Notes under the pieces: generated by a model
Database searches by the model: none
What the model was told of the DNA's origin: nothing
The model's input: only the letters and a program-made list of their open reading frames with translations
Program-made: the position numbers and the translations under genes
DNA from: Paenibacillus caui
GTDB taxonomy: Bacteria; Bacillota; Bacilli; Paenibacillales; Paenibacillaceae
Assembly: GCF_019904135.1 (NCBI RefSeq)
Contig: NZ_JAIOGQ010000007.1
Span: forward strand, 1-64,000
Length of the DNA: 64,000 nucleotides
Direction of reading: 5' to 3'
Part shown: one piece after another, positions 56,197 to 64,000 of the stretch
Layout of the letters: the number at the start of each line of letters is the position of its first letter
Position numbering within the stretch: position 1 is the stretch's first letter

Positions 56197-57006
56197 TTAA
56201 ATGCCCGGGATTACATTCCGCTTGTGTTCGGTCCGGTTATAAAGGCTTTCGAGAATTTCCTTGGCCTTCGGATTGATGTCCTTGCCTTCGAGATAATCGC
56301 TATTGTCCTCGTAGGTGACGCCAAGCTCGCCTTCATCGGTCTGGCCTTCCCACAGTCCGGCTGTCGGAGCTTTATCCAGAATTTCCTGAGGTACGCCTAC
56401 ATGGGCGGCAATCTGGCGGACTTGGCGCTTGTTCAGCGAGCTGAGCGGCGTAATGTCAACCGCGCCATCGCCCCATTTCGTATAGAAGCCGGTCAGCGCT
56501 TCGGAAGCATGGTCGGTACCGACGACGAGCAGGTTCAGTTCAAAAGCCAAAGCATACTGGGTAACCATACGCGTACGCGCCTTGATGTTGCCTTTGCCCT
56601 GATGCGACATGTGCCGCGGCTGTCCGATCTTTTTGAGGCCGTGCTCCGCCTCAAGCGCAATTTCGTCCACCGCTTCCTGGATATTGGTCTCTACCACATG
56701 CTGCAGATTGAATGTTTTGGCAACGGCATAGCTGTGCTCGATATCCGCCTGCTCCCCGTAAGGCTGAAACACGCCAAGCGTGATATATTCCTGCCCGGTC
56801 TCCTGTGTCAGCTCATCGGTAGCCTGTTTGCACAAGAAGGTCGTTACCGCACTGTCAATCCCGCCGCTAATGGCGATCAGCAAACCTTTCGTATGGGAGA
56901 GTCTTACGTACTCCTTCAAAAAATCAACGCGTTTTCGCACTTCTGCTGCCGGATCAATACTCGGCTTAACTCCAAGCTTTTCAATAATTTCCTGCTGCAA
57001 ACTCAT
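56197..57006 (-). CDS. nadE: Ammonia-dependent NAD+ synthetase
   Basis: A 269-residue enzyme that amidates deamido-NAD, the last step of NAD synthesis. The PP-loop ISGGIDSAVTTF is at about 43-54. LVVGTDHASEALTGFYTKWGDGAVDITPL and PTAGLWEGQTDEGELG are typical of the short, ammonia-using type without a glutaminase domain. AAGGAGTGAGC precedes the ATG. It stands in the same direction as the bacilliredoxin gene, 145 nt away. Confidence 0.97.
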   Translation of the reverse strand: MSLQQEIIEKLGVKPSIDPAAEVRKRVDFLKEYVRLSHTKGLLIAISGGIDSAVTTFLCKQATDELTQETGQEYITLGVFQPYGEQADIEHSYAVAKTFNLQHVVETNIQEAVDEIALEAEHGLKKIGQPRHMSHQGKGNIKARTRMVTQYALAFELNLLVVGTDHASEALTGFYTKWGDGAVDITPLSSLNKRQVRQIAAHVGVPQEILDKAPTAGLWEGQTDEGELGVTYEDNSDYLEGKDINPKAKEILESLYNRTEHKRNVIPGI

Positions 57007-57151
57007 TTAGCGCTCACTCCTTATCCGGATTCATATTAAAAATTCATACGGGCTTCATCTGCCTCCTGCCGGTTATGTATAGCTGAACGCCCCGCGGCCG
57101 CGGGAAGAACCGGCTGGCAGCAGGGCGCTTGTCGGAAATGCTTCAGGTGTA

Positions 57152-57580
57152 TTAACGGCAGAACCGGTCGAATGCGCCTGTAAGATCGGCTGCGATTTCT
57201 TCTGCTGAACGATTCTCAATCTGATGGCGTTCAATGAAATGAACCAGCTCGCCATCCTTCATGAGTGCGATCGACGGAGAAGACGGAGGGTACGGCGCAA
57301 AATATTCACGCGCTTTCGCCGTAGCTTCTTTATCCTGACCTGCAAATACGGTAAACAGGTGGTCAGGAGTAACCTCATGCTGCAGCGCCTCCGCTACGCC
57401 CGGACGGCATTGTCCTGCCGCGCATCCGCATACCGAGTTAACAACGACCAAAGCGGTTCCTTTCGCGGAAGGAAGCTTATCCTCCACTTCTTCAGCGGTG
57501 CGAAGCTCTTCCACACCAAGGCGGGTCAGTTCATCCCTCATGGGTTGAACCATATCTCTCATATATTGATCAAAAGACAT
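57152..57580 (-). CDS. Bacilliredoxin (BrxA/BrxB family)
   Basis: A 142-residue thioredoxin-fold protein that removes bacillithiol from oxidised proteins. The active site is Cys51-Gly-Cys53 in VNSVCGCAAGQCRPG, the unusual CGC of BrxA/BrxB (YphP/YqiW). I start at the ATG (MSFDQYMRDM), which matches the length of B. subtilis BrxA. GTG codons 2 and 6 codons upstream lie closer to the GGAG and cannot be ruled out. A bacillithiol-using host fits a Bacillales bacterium. Confidence 0.9.
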   Translation of the reverse strand: MSFDQYMRDMVQPMRDELTRLGVEELRTAEEVEDKLPSAKGTALVVVNSVCGCAAGQCRPGVAEALQHEVTPDHLFTVFAGQDKEATAKAREYFAPYPPSSPSIALMKDGELVHFIERHQIENRSAEEIAADLTGAFDRFCR

Positions 57581-57715
57581 TGCCACTTCAAAATTCACTC
57601 CTTATCCTGGCGATTTGACAACTTCAAACGGCACAGTCAGTCATGCCGATTCTATTTCATTATACCGTCATAAAGGAGGAAATCAACTACTGCGGGCGGC
57701 CAGCCGCCGAATAAA

Positions 57716-59425
57716 CTAGGTTCCCCCTGCCGGTTCAGGGAATAGAACCGTAAACGTCGTTCCGACGCCTATTTCCGAAGCTACGCTGACTTTTCCGTTA
57801 TGGCGCTCCACAATGCTTTTGCACATTGCAAGACCAAGCCCGGTTCCTTTAACCTTCGTTGTATAAAAGGGCTGAAACAGACTGTCCCATTTCCCGGCCG
57901 GAATCCCGGGACCCGTATCGGTAACGAGCAGCTCCACGCCGGCAGGCACCTTCCTTGTTTCCAGCGTCAGCAATCCTTTCTCTTCCATCGCCTCCATTGC
58001 ATTTCGGCACAGGTTAAGAATCAGCTGCTTGATCTCTTTCGGATTAAGCTCCAGCTGCGGGATGTGTTCGTCCAGCTTCACCTCGATGCTCTGTCCTCTT
58101 AGATTCGCATCGGCCCAAAGCAGCGGCGTAAGCTCTCTTACAATATCCTCCAGCGAGGTTCTTTCCTTACGGACCGGACGATTCTGCGCCAGGGAAAGAA
58201 AGTCATTAATAATGCTGTTTGCCCGGTCCAATTCTTCCAGGACAATCCGGTAATAATGATCAAGCGAAGCCGGGCTCTTCTCCCTCATCAGCTGTAAAAA
58301 TCCCCGGACAACAGCCATCGGATTGCGGATTTCATGGGTAATCCCTGCCGCCATCTGGCCGACAAGGCTCAGACGGTCTACATTGCTTAGCTCGAGACGC
58401 AGCGTTTCAAGTTCCGTCATATCCTGGACGATCGCCACCGCGCCGATCACTTCCCGGGAATGGCTTTTTATAATGGGGGAAATACTGGTAAAGAACATTT
58501 TGTCCTCATACTGGATCAGCTCGCTCAGGCTGTCTTTTCCCGCCAGAATGGAACGGATTCCGGCATTCAGATTCGCAATATCGATGTGAATGGAGTTCAG
58601 GACCGGCGCCAGCCGGTTACCAAGCAAATGACTCCTGATCGCATCCGGATGGTTCTGCCGGTACAGCTTCAGGAAAGTTTCGTTTACCATGGAAATGCAG
58701 CCTTCCCGGTCAAGCAAGATGACGGATAGCGGAGCGGCATCCATCATCTGCTGCATTTTCTCCTCCTCCCGGTAATATTTTCTCGACAGCGCTGCCACCT
58801 GAAGCCTGAACTTTCCCTTCTCCAATGCATCCTCGATCGTCTGAACAAGGACAAGACCGGTCAGAATCATGATCAGCGTATTCAGATATGCCGCAAGGAT
58901 CAGAGAGGAATTGTTCTCGGTGCTCTGGGTATGTAAAATAAACGGTGACATTGTCGACAGCAGCGAGCCAATCAGCAGGAACAGGCTGAGCATGCCGGCC
59001 TTTCCCCTTCGGGACATCGTCTTGAAACGGCCCCCCGACAATAGCACAAGCGGACAAACCAGCAGTCCTGAATTTAATATAAAGCTTGTAAAAGAAAAGA
59101 AATCCGTGAAGGCATAACAGAGAAGCAACTGAAGGCCAGCCATCGCAACCGAATATCCGAATTTTTCATACAGCATGGCCGCAAAAAGAGGTATCATCCC
59201 ATAAGACAAAGGAATAATTCCGTATAAATTCGTTGTGAACATGGAGGAGAGGATCATGCTTATCGCACAAGTTGCCGCCAGCGCAACCTGATAGCCCTTT
59301 CGCCTTTCCAAGCCTGTTTCCTGACGGAACAGGTTGCCCGCTCTCTCATAAACCAGCGGAAACATAAACGCCGGTGAAAGAGCGATCAGAACCAGAAACA
59401 GCACTTCCCGAACTGCGCTCAACAA
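57716..59425 (-). CDS. Membrane sensor histidine kinase with PAS domain (orphan)
   Basis: A 569-residue kinase. Five or six membrane segments fill 1-200 (a 5TM-5TMR_LYT-like region). A PAS domain covers about 225-340. The HisKA phospho-acceptor His364 is in GITHEIRNPM, and the ATPase N, G1 and G2 boxes are NLCRNAMEAMEEKG, DTGPGIPAGKW and GTGLGLAMCKSIV. No response regulator lies next to it. Its layout resembles the sporulation kinases of Bacillus (KinB-like), so it may feed the Spo0 phosphorelay; this is inference. The start is a TTG, 7 nt after AAGGAGG. Confidence 0.88.
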   Translation of the reverse strand: MLSAVREVLFLVLIALSPAFMFPLVYERAGNLFRQETGLERRKGYQVALAATCAISMILSSMFTTNLYGIIPLSYGMIPLFAAMLYEKFGYSVAMAGLQLLLCYAFTDFFSFTSFILNSGLLVCPLVLLSGGRFKTMSRRGKAGMLSLFLLIGSLLSTMSPFILHTQSTENNSSLILAAYLNTLIMILTGLVLVQTIEDALEKGKFRLQVAALSRKYYREEEKMQQMMDAAPLSVILLDREGCISMVNETFLKLYRQNHPDAIRSHLLGNRLAPVLNSIHIDIANLNAGIRSILAGKDSLSELIQYEDKMFFTSISPIIKSHSREVIGAVAIVQDMTELETLRLELSNVDRLSLVGQMAAGITHEIRNPMAVVRGFLQLMREKSPASLDHYYRIVLEELDRANSIINDFLSLAQNRPVRKERTSLEDIVRELTPLLWADANLRGQSIEVKLDEHIPQLELNPKEIKQLILNLCRNAMEAMEEKGLLTLETRKVPAGVELLVTDTGPGIPAGKWDSLFQPFYTTKVKGTGLGLAMCKSIVERHNGKVSVASEIGVGTTFTVLFPEPAGGT

Positions 59426-59553
59426 TATCCCTCCTTAGCGGGGACGTTTAGACGTATATTCAATTGAATTAAATCACAAGCGACAATATTTTACAATAAT
59501 TCTTATTTAAAGAATATTGTAAAGTTTTCGTTTTTGGAACAGAAAGGATCGTT

Positions 59554-60831
59554 ATGAAAAAATATGATGTAATCGTTGCAGGAGGAGGCCCTTCAGGACT
59601 TATGTCGGCCATTGGCGCGGCTTTGCAAGGCGCTTCCGTTGTTTTACTGGATAAAGGCAACAAGCTTGGCCGAAAGCTGGCCATTTCCGGCGGGGGTCGC
59701 TGCAATGTGACCAATTCCAAAGAAACGGACGAACTGATTCGCTATATTCCCGGGAACGGCCGTTTCCTCTATAGTTCTCTTAACCGTTTTGGAAGCAAGG
59801 AAATCATTGATTTCTTCCAGAGCCTGGGAATCGCGCTCAAAGAAGAAGACAACGGCCGCATGTTCCCGGTTTCGGACAAGGCAAAAACCGTTGTTGACGC
59901 CCTTGTCGGAAGGGCGGTCAAACTCGGTGTGGAGCTGAGGGTCAATTCCCCTGTCAAAGGATTGCGCAGTGGGCCGGGAGGCATTGAAGGCGTGGAGCTG
60001 GAGGATGGAAGCCGAATCGAAGCGCCCGCCGTTATCATCGCCACGGGCGGGCGATCCGTCCCGCATACGGGCTCAACCGGAGATGGCTACCCGTGGGCCA
60101 AAGCGTGCGGACATACGATTACCGAGCTTTATCCGACCGAAGTGCCCATTACGTCCAAAGAGCCTTTTATCACCAGCCGTGAACTGCAGGGTCTGTCGCT
60201 GCGCGACGTGGAGCTGGCGGTGCTGAACCCTAAAGGCAAGCAGGTTATTGCCCACCGCGGAGACATGATCTTCACCCACTTCGGCCTTTCCGGTCCCATT
60301 GCGCTCAGATGCAGCCAGTTTATCAGACAAGTCAGAAAGAAGCACGGCGGATCCGAGGTTACGATGGCGATCGACCTGTTTCCGGACCGTTCCAGGGACG
60401 AAGTTGAAGTCCTGCTGCGGCGGATGGCGCAGAACGAGCCTAAAAAAGCGCTGAAAAACGTGTTCAAGGGCACATTGCCGGAGCGAATGCTGCCCGTTCT
60501 GTTCAAGCAGGCCGGACTGCCCGCCGATACCACCTACGAGCATCTGCCCAAGGAGCCCTGGCTTTCATTTCTGGCGGCTTTGAAAAGCTTCCGCATCCAG
60601 GTGAACGGCACACGGCCGTTTGAAGAAGCATTCGTTACTGGCGGAGGGGTCAATCTGAAGGAGATCGCCCCCGGCACCATGCAGTCCAAATTGATGCCGG
60701 GCCTCTATTTCTGCGGGGAAATTCTTGATGTGCACGGCTATACCGGCGGATATAATATCACAGCCGCTTTCTCGACCGGATTTTCGGCAGGCTCGCATGC
60801 CGGACAGGCTGCGCGGCATTCAGCTCGTTAA
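59554..60831 (+). CDS. HI0933-like NAD(P)/FAD-dependent oxidoreductase (YtfP/YhiN family)
   Basis: A 425-residue flavoprotein. The FAD-binding Gly motif VIVAGGGPSGLMSAIGAALQG is at about 4-25, LGRKLAISGGGRCNVTN follows, and the C-terminal GEILDVHGYTGGYNITAAFSTG binds FAD again. Family members (HI0933, YhiN, BaiN) bind FAD; the physiological substrate is mostly unknown. AGAAAGGA precedes the ATG. It is divergent from the histidine kinase and convergent with the ABC permease. Confidence 0.9.
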   Translation: MKKYDVIVAGGGPSGLMSAIGAALQGASVVLLDKGNKLGRKLAISGGGRCNVTNSKETDELIRYIPGNGRFLYSSLNRFGSKEIIDFFQSLGIALKEEDNGRMFPVSDKAKTVVDALVGRAVKLGVELRVNSPVKGLRSGPGGIEGVELEDGSRIEAPAVIIATGGRSVPHTGSTGDGYPWAKACGHTITELYPTEVPITSKEPFITSRELQGLSLRDVELAVLNPKGKQVIAHRGDMIFTHFGLSGPIALRCSQFIRQVRKKHGGSEVTMAIDLFPDRSRDEVEVLLRRMAQNEPKKALKNVFKGTLPERMLPVLFKQAGLPADTTYEHLPKEPWLSFLAALKSFRIQVNGTRPFEEAFVTGGGVNLKEIAPGTMQSKLMPGLYFCGEILDVHGYTGGYNITAAFSTGFSAGSHAGQAARHSAR

Positions 60832-60844
60832 TCGCCAGCGGCCG

Positions 60845-62158
60845 CTAAACCCGCGGCTCTCCGGTTCCGGTTAGTGGGGGCGAAAGATGCTTTCGTCTCC
60901 CCTTCCAGCGGAGGTCGCCCAATATTTCCCATTTCCACGATCCAAGCCACCAGGCCAGCGGAAAACCTGCGGCAAAACCGCAGGCGATGCCCCACCAGAC
61001 ATGGGATAGAGCCCAGCCCAGACTAAGCGTCAGAATGGCTACTGAAGGAAGCAGAAGCAATCTCATGGCCGGGGAAGCAGACTTAAAAGCAAGAGCTTCA
61101 TTCGGGGGAAGCAATGTCATAAACCTGTCTTCCATAAACCTCCGGCGCAGCCCGTTCATCCAATATCCAAGCAATATCACAAGACCTATAAATACGATGA
61201 TATTCACCGGATAAGGAGGCAGCTGCAGCACCGCCGCGCCGGCGACGGTGTAAATGGCGTACATCCGCAGCATGGAGCGCTCGCGGATGATAGATTTTAC
61301 TGCGGCTTCGGCTACGCGGAGCGAAGGAACGCGCGAATAAGGGAACAGCTTGTTCGAACGCCGCAGCAGCAGCGGTTTGCTGCTTGGCCGTTTCGGCTTG
61401 TCGACGGCTTGTGAGAGCAGCAGTGTCGTCAAGCGGGTCTTCTGCCGCAAATCCTCGTTGACATCGGCATAAAATGTGCCTTGCAGTCTGATCCGGAACA
61501 CGGCCAAACCGGCTGCCGCTAAAGCAACCAGCAGGGCAGCTCCGGCCATTACAGCCGGGAACTCTTGTCCGGTGAGGATCAAGACGTTAAATCCGCTGAA
61601 CAGGACCGCGTGGCTGAGCCCTTGGGCGACAACGCTCCGCCAGCCTGTCCATTTCACGCGGCTTAAGTGCAGAAGCAGCATATGTACTGTTCTGAAGACA
61701 AAAGCGACAGCGCACAGCAGAACGATCCCGGCTGCGCCCCATCCTTCGTTTCGGATCAGGAAAGGAGCCAGGAGCAGGCCGCCGATGGTCGTTAAAATCG
61801 CCAGTACTCCGAAGGAAGTGAGCATGCCGCGGAGCTTGATGCCTGTCATCCACCAGCCGTGTGTCCGCAGAAACAGAATGTCCGCCGCTTCTACGTGCAG
61901 GATAAGTCCGCGAATCGTCGTGAACAAAAACAACAGGCTCGCAGCGGTGCCGACCGAAAAGAAGCTTAAGACCTCCGGCAAAGCTTCCGTCCATAAACCG
62001 TAATAGAGCCTGCCGAGAAGCAGCAAGCCCGGAATGAGAATATAAAGGGCGATTGTCAGATCTACTACGCTGCGGATTGCCTTGTACTGCTGGCGCCAGT
62101 AATCCCGCCGGCGCTTTCTGTACAAAGCACCGGGACTGCTTAAGATATTTTTCCCCAT
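60845..62158 (-). CDS. ABC transporter permease (EcsB-like)
   Basis: A 437-residue membrane protein with about nine or ten hydrophobic segments. The N-terminus RRRDYWRQQYKAIRSVVDLT and the ordered arrangement resemble EcsB, the permease half of the EcsAB exporter that affects secretion and intramembrane proteolysis in Bacilli. I start at the ATG (MGKNILSS) 11 nt after GGGGAGG; a TTG three codons upstream is too close to that site. It is downstream of its ATPase gene by 30 nt. Confidence 0.82.
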   Translation of the reverse strand: MGKNILSSPGALYRKRRRDYWRQQYKAIRSVVDLTIALYILIPGLLLLGRLYYGLWTEALPEVLSFFSVGTAASLLFLFTTIRGLILHVEAADILFLRTHGWWMTGIKLRGMLTSFGVLAILTTIGGLLLAPFLIRNEGWGAAGIVLLCAVAFVFRTVHMLLLHLSRVKWTGWRSVVAQGLSHAVLFSGFNVLILTGQEFPAVMAGAALLVALAAAGLAVFRIRLQGTFYADVNEDLRQKTRLTTLLLSQAVDKPKRPSSKPLLLRRSNKLFPYSRVPSLRVAEAAVKSIIRERSMLRMYAIYTVAGAAVLQLPPYPVNIIVFIGLVILLGYWMNGLRRRFMEDRFMTLLPPNEALAFKSASPAMRLLLLPSVAILTLSLGWALSHVWWGIACGFAAGFPLAWWLGSWKWEILGDLRWKGRRKHLSPPLTGTGEPRV

Positions 62159-62188
62159 TGTTACCAAAGCCTCCCCTATTTCAATCTT

Positions 62189-62896
62189 TCAAGTCAATGC
62201 GTCAAAGCAGTCGAACAGAGAGGCGTCCGGAAGGCCGGATTGCCGCCGGATTTCCTCCAGCGTTCCGCTTGCGGCCATTTTGCCGCGGTCAATCAGAACA
62301 AAATCATCGCAAATCCGCTCCGCCGTATCCAAAACATGCGTCGACATCAAAACGCCCGCTCCGCGCTGCCGTTCCTCATTCAGCAAAGCCAGAAAATCCC
62401 GGGTTGCCCTCGGATCCAGCCCGATGAACGGCTCATCGACAATATAAACATCGGGCCTGATCAGAAACCCGATCATCAGCATCATTTTCTGCTGCATGCC
62501 CTTTGAAAATCCGGAGGGCAGCAGATGGCGTGCTTCCGTCATCCGGAATTTATCCAGCAGCCCTGCAGCGAGCTCCTCAAACGCCGGCTCTTCCAGGCCG
62601 TTAACCGCAGCGGCCAGAGCAAGATGCTCCCACAAGGTGAGCGTGTCATAAAATACCGGCTGCTCGGGAACATAAGCGTAGGAGGCCGACTGGCCACCAA
62701 AGGTTATATCCGCATCCGCAAAAGGCAGTACGCCGATAATCGTCTTAATGGACGTGCTCTTCCCCGCCCCGTTCGGCCCGATCAGACCGGTCAGCCCTCC
62801 TGGTCTGATACTGAGCCGGATATCGCTGATTTGGGCTTTGTCCTGCCCGTAACCGGCTTGCCGGATATTCACATCTAGTACGGTGTTGTTATCCAT
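62189..62896 (-). CDS. ABC transporter ATP-binding protein (EcsA-like)
   Basis: A 235-residue ABC ATPase. Walker A is GPNGAGKSTSIK, the signature region LPSGFSKGMQQKMMLMIGFLI (a variant of LSGGQ, usual in the EcsA branch), Walker B VYIVDEPFIGLDP and the H-loop MSTHVLD. With the EcsB-like permease it should form an exporter. The ribosome binding site is weak (AGAGCC). Expression is from the left of the MFS pseudogene, but no clear promoter was found. Confidence 0.9.
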   Translation of the reverse strand: MDNNTVLDVNIRQAGYGQDKAQISDIRLSIRPGGLTGLIGPNGAGKSTSIKTIIGVLPFADADITFGGQSASYAYVPEQPVFYDTLTLWEHLALAAAVNGLEEPAFEELAAGLLDKFRMTEARHLLPSGFSKGMQQKMMLMIGFLIRPDVYIVDEPFIGLDPRATRDFLALLNEERQRGAGVLMSTHVLDTAERICDDFVLIDRGKMAASGTLEEIRRQSGLPDASLFDCFDALT

Positions 62897-63039
62897 AGTT
62901 CTTTAGGCTCTGCATCAATTCGCACTCTTTGCTGCGATTGTGCCCGCAGCCTTCTCTCCCTCCATAAAAACGTTAGCTTCTTGATCTCTCTTCATAATAG
63001 CAGCTTTGCACAAAAGCAGTACAATTCCAAAGGCGGCTA

Positions 63040-63615
63040 CAAGGCTGCCCGATATTTGAAAAGCGGTGGCCGCTCAGAAACGGCCCGCTTCTCAGCATCG
63101 TGATGCGCAAGCTTACCCGGCATCCGGCCGGGAACACGAAACAGAAAAAGTGCGGACAGCAGAAATGTCAGGCCACTCCAGCAGGAAGCAGGCGTTGATG
63201 CCAAAAGCAGCCGTAAGCAGCCCTCCCAGGGCAGGTCCGGCAATTTTGCTCCCCTGCTCAATAATAGCGCTGTAGGATACAGCCTGATCGAGCTGTTCAC
63301 GCGGGACAATCTCTTTGATTTTACCATTTTTTGCGGGGCTGAACATCACGTCAAAACAACTTTTTGCGCACAATAAAAATTCTAACAATATCCGACAAAA
63401 TCATGATTTTCTTCAGTTCCACGCGGTCGGCCAGCATCCCGGCAAGCGGACCTCCGAGCAGCATCGGAATCAGCATGCACATTGTAGCCCCCGTGATTTG
63501 CCAAGGGGTTGCCTGCCATTTCAATCCGATCAGGGTCAGGCCCGAAGCGCGCTCCAGCCGTCCGCAGGATGATTTGCCGGAGCTTCCGCAGCCATATCTT
63601 TTGGTGCGCCTCCCG
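63040..63615 (-). pseudogene. Major facilitator superfamily transporter remnant
   Basis: Pieces of an MFS protein lie in shifting frames on the minus strand: TGATMCMLIPMLLGGPLAGMLADRVELKKIMILSDIVRI (the loop-2/3 motif GMLADRVELKKIM), then KNGKIKEIVPREQLDQAV and SYSAIIEQGSKIAGPALGGLLTAAFGINACFLLEW. Frame changes and stops separate them. The N-terminus and the whole C-terminal half are missing. It is decayed beyond function. It is a neighbour of a MarR gene, so a lost MarR/MFS efflux pair is possible. Confidence 0.75.
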
Positions 63616-63730
63616 AATTAATAGACCAAATTGTGATAAATTATATTTTTCCCACCTGGACCCATGTTTTAAGATACAGATACACCAAACATATAACAGA
63701 CTTTCAAATATAAGAAAAGGCGGGATGGAT

Positions 63731-64000
63731 ATGATGAAAACAGAAGAACGCGGCATCGAATTGTCGCTCCATCTGTACAGGGTTCTTGCGAAGTCTTTTA
63801 AAAGCGTCAACGAACACGCCGTAAGCGCAAGCAAAGTGCAAGGCTTCAATCCGACGGCATTCGCCGTACTGGAAGTCCTTTATTACAAAGGCCCCCAGCC
63901 TATTCAACAAATCGGCGCCAAGCTGCTGCTCCAAAGCGGCAATGTTACGTATGTGATAGACAAGCTGGAAGCGGGAGGACTGCTGCACCGCACCCCTTGC
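63731..64000 (+). CDS. MarR family transcriptional regulator (partial, cut by window end)
   Basis: The first 90 residues of a MarR-type winged-helix regulator: GIELSLHLYRVLAKSFKSVNEHA, FNPTAFAVLEVLYYKGPQPIQQIGAKLLLQSGNVTYVIDKLEAGGLL. The layout resembles MhqR-type regulators of quinone and thiol stress in Bacilli. It has GGCGGG before the ATG (a second ATG follows directly). The gene continues past the window. It is divergent from the MFS remnant. Confidence 0.85.
   Translation, partial: MMKTEERGIELSLHLYRVLAKSFKSVNEHAVSASKVQGFNPTAFAVLEVLYYKGPQPIQQIGAKLLLQSGNVTYVIDKLEAGGLLHRTPC

Overview
The window comes from the chromosome of a Paenibacillaceae bacterium, most likely Paenibacillus or a close relative. 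The first 349 bases are the 5' end of a 16S rRNA gene of Bacillales type on the minus strand. Its leader has two sigma-A promoters and a BoxA. The protein genes are about half G+C, start mostly behind strong GGAGG-type ribosome binding sites, and include families typical of this group: stalk domains of the copper-amine-oxidase type, LCP, LipL, bacilliredoxin and an EcsAB-like transporter. Most of the window is ordinary core and surface-physiology DNA. I found no prophage, CRISPR array, tRNA or biosynthetic cluster.

Layout. 1-0.8 kb: 16S 5' end and leader. 0.8-4.7: a double GT-C membrane mannosyltransferase. 4.9-6.7: guanine-type riboswitch and purine permease. 6.8-8.6: divergent SDR and LysR genes with an operator between them. 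8.6-11.2: a secreted GH74-type xyloglucanase bracketed by a 26-bp direct repeat. 11.5-13.0: guaA. 13.1-17.8: MoxR/DUF58/transglutaminase operon. 17.9-24.7: envelope genes (polysaccharide deacetylase, DedA, LCP, SGNH hydrolase with a frameshift), plus bcp and hemL. 24.9-27.4: inositol monophosphatase, then a decayed stretch holding a fabI pseudogene and an IS200/IS605 tnpB remnant. 27.4-32.5: livKHMGF operon under GlnR/TnrA-type boxes. 33.0-38.5: unknown gene, ddl, amidase, acnA. 38.6-44.0: GntR with a frameshifted membrane partner, two alpha/beta hydrolases, IclR. 44.1-50.8: a DUF2935-SOD fusion, lipL, folE, a YneF-like gene, a queG-ogt fusion, GNAT, sodA. 51.0-54.6: mutY, acpS, hydrolase, AraC-GyrI regulator. 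54.9-56.2: an AT-rich island with a DUF2268 protease. 56.2-64.0: nadE, bacilliredoxin, orphan histidine kinase, HI0933-like flavoprotein, EcsAB-like ABC transporter, a ruined MFS gene and a MarR gene cut by the window end.

How the genes fit together. Purine uptake and GMP synthesis lie 5 kb apart. The liv operon looks nitrogen-controlled. Oxidative-stress and thiol functions recur (two SODs, Bcp, bacilliredoxin, MutY). Three extracytoplasmic hydrolases share a stalk-type domain. No wholly new system was identified. The most unusual items are the repeat-bracketed GH74 gene with an inserted carbohydrate-binding-like module, the QueG-Ogt fusion, the double GT-C protein, the three GlnR-type boxes, and the fabI/tnpB graveyard.
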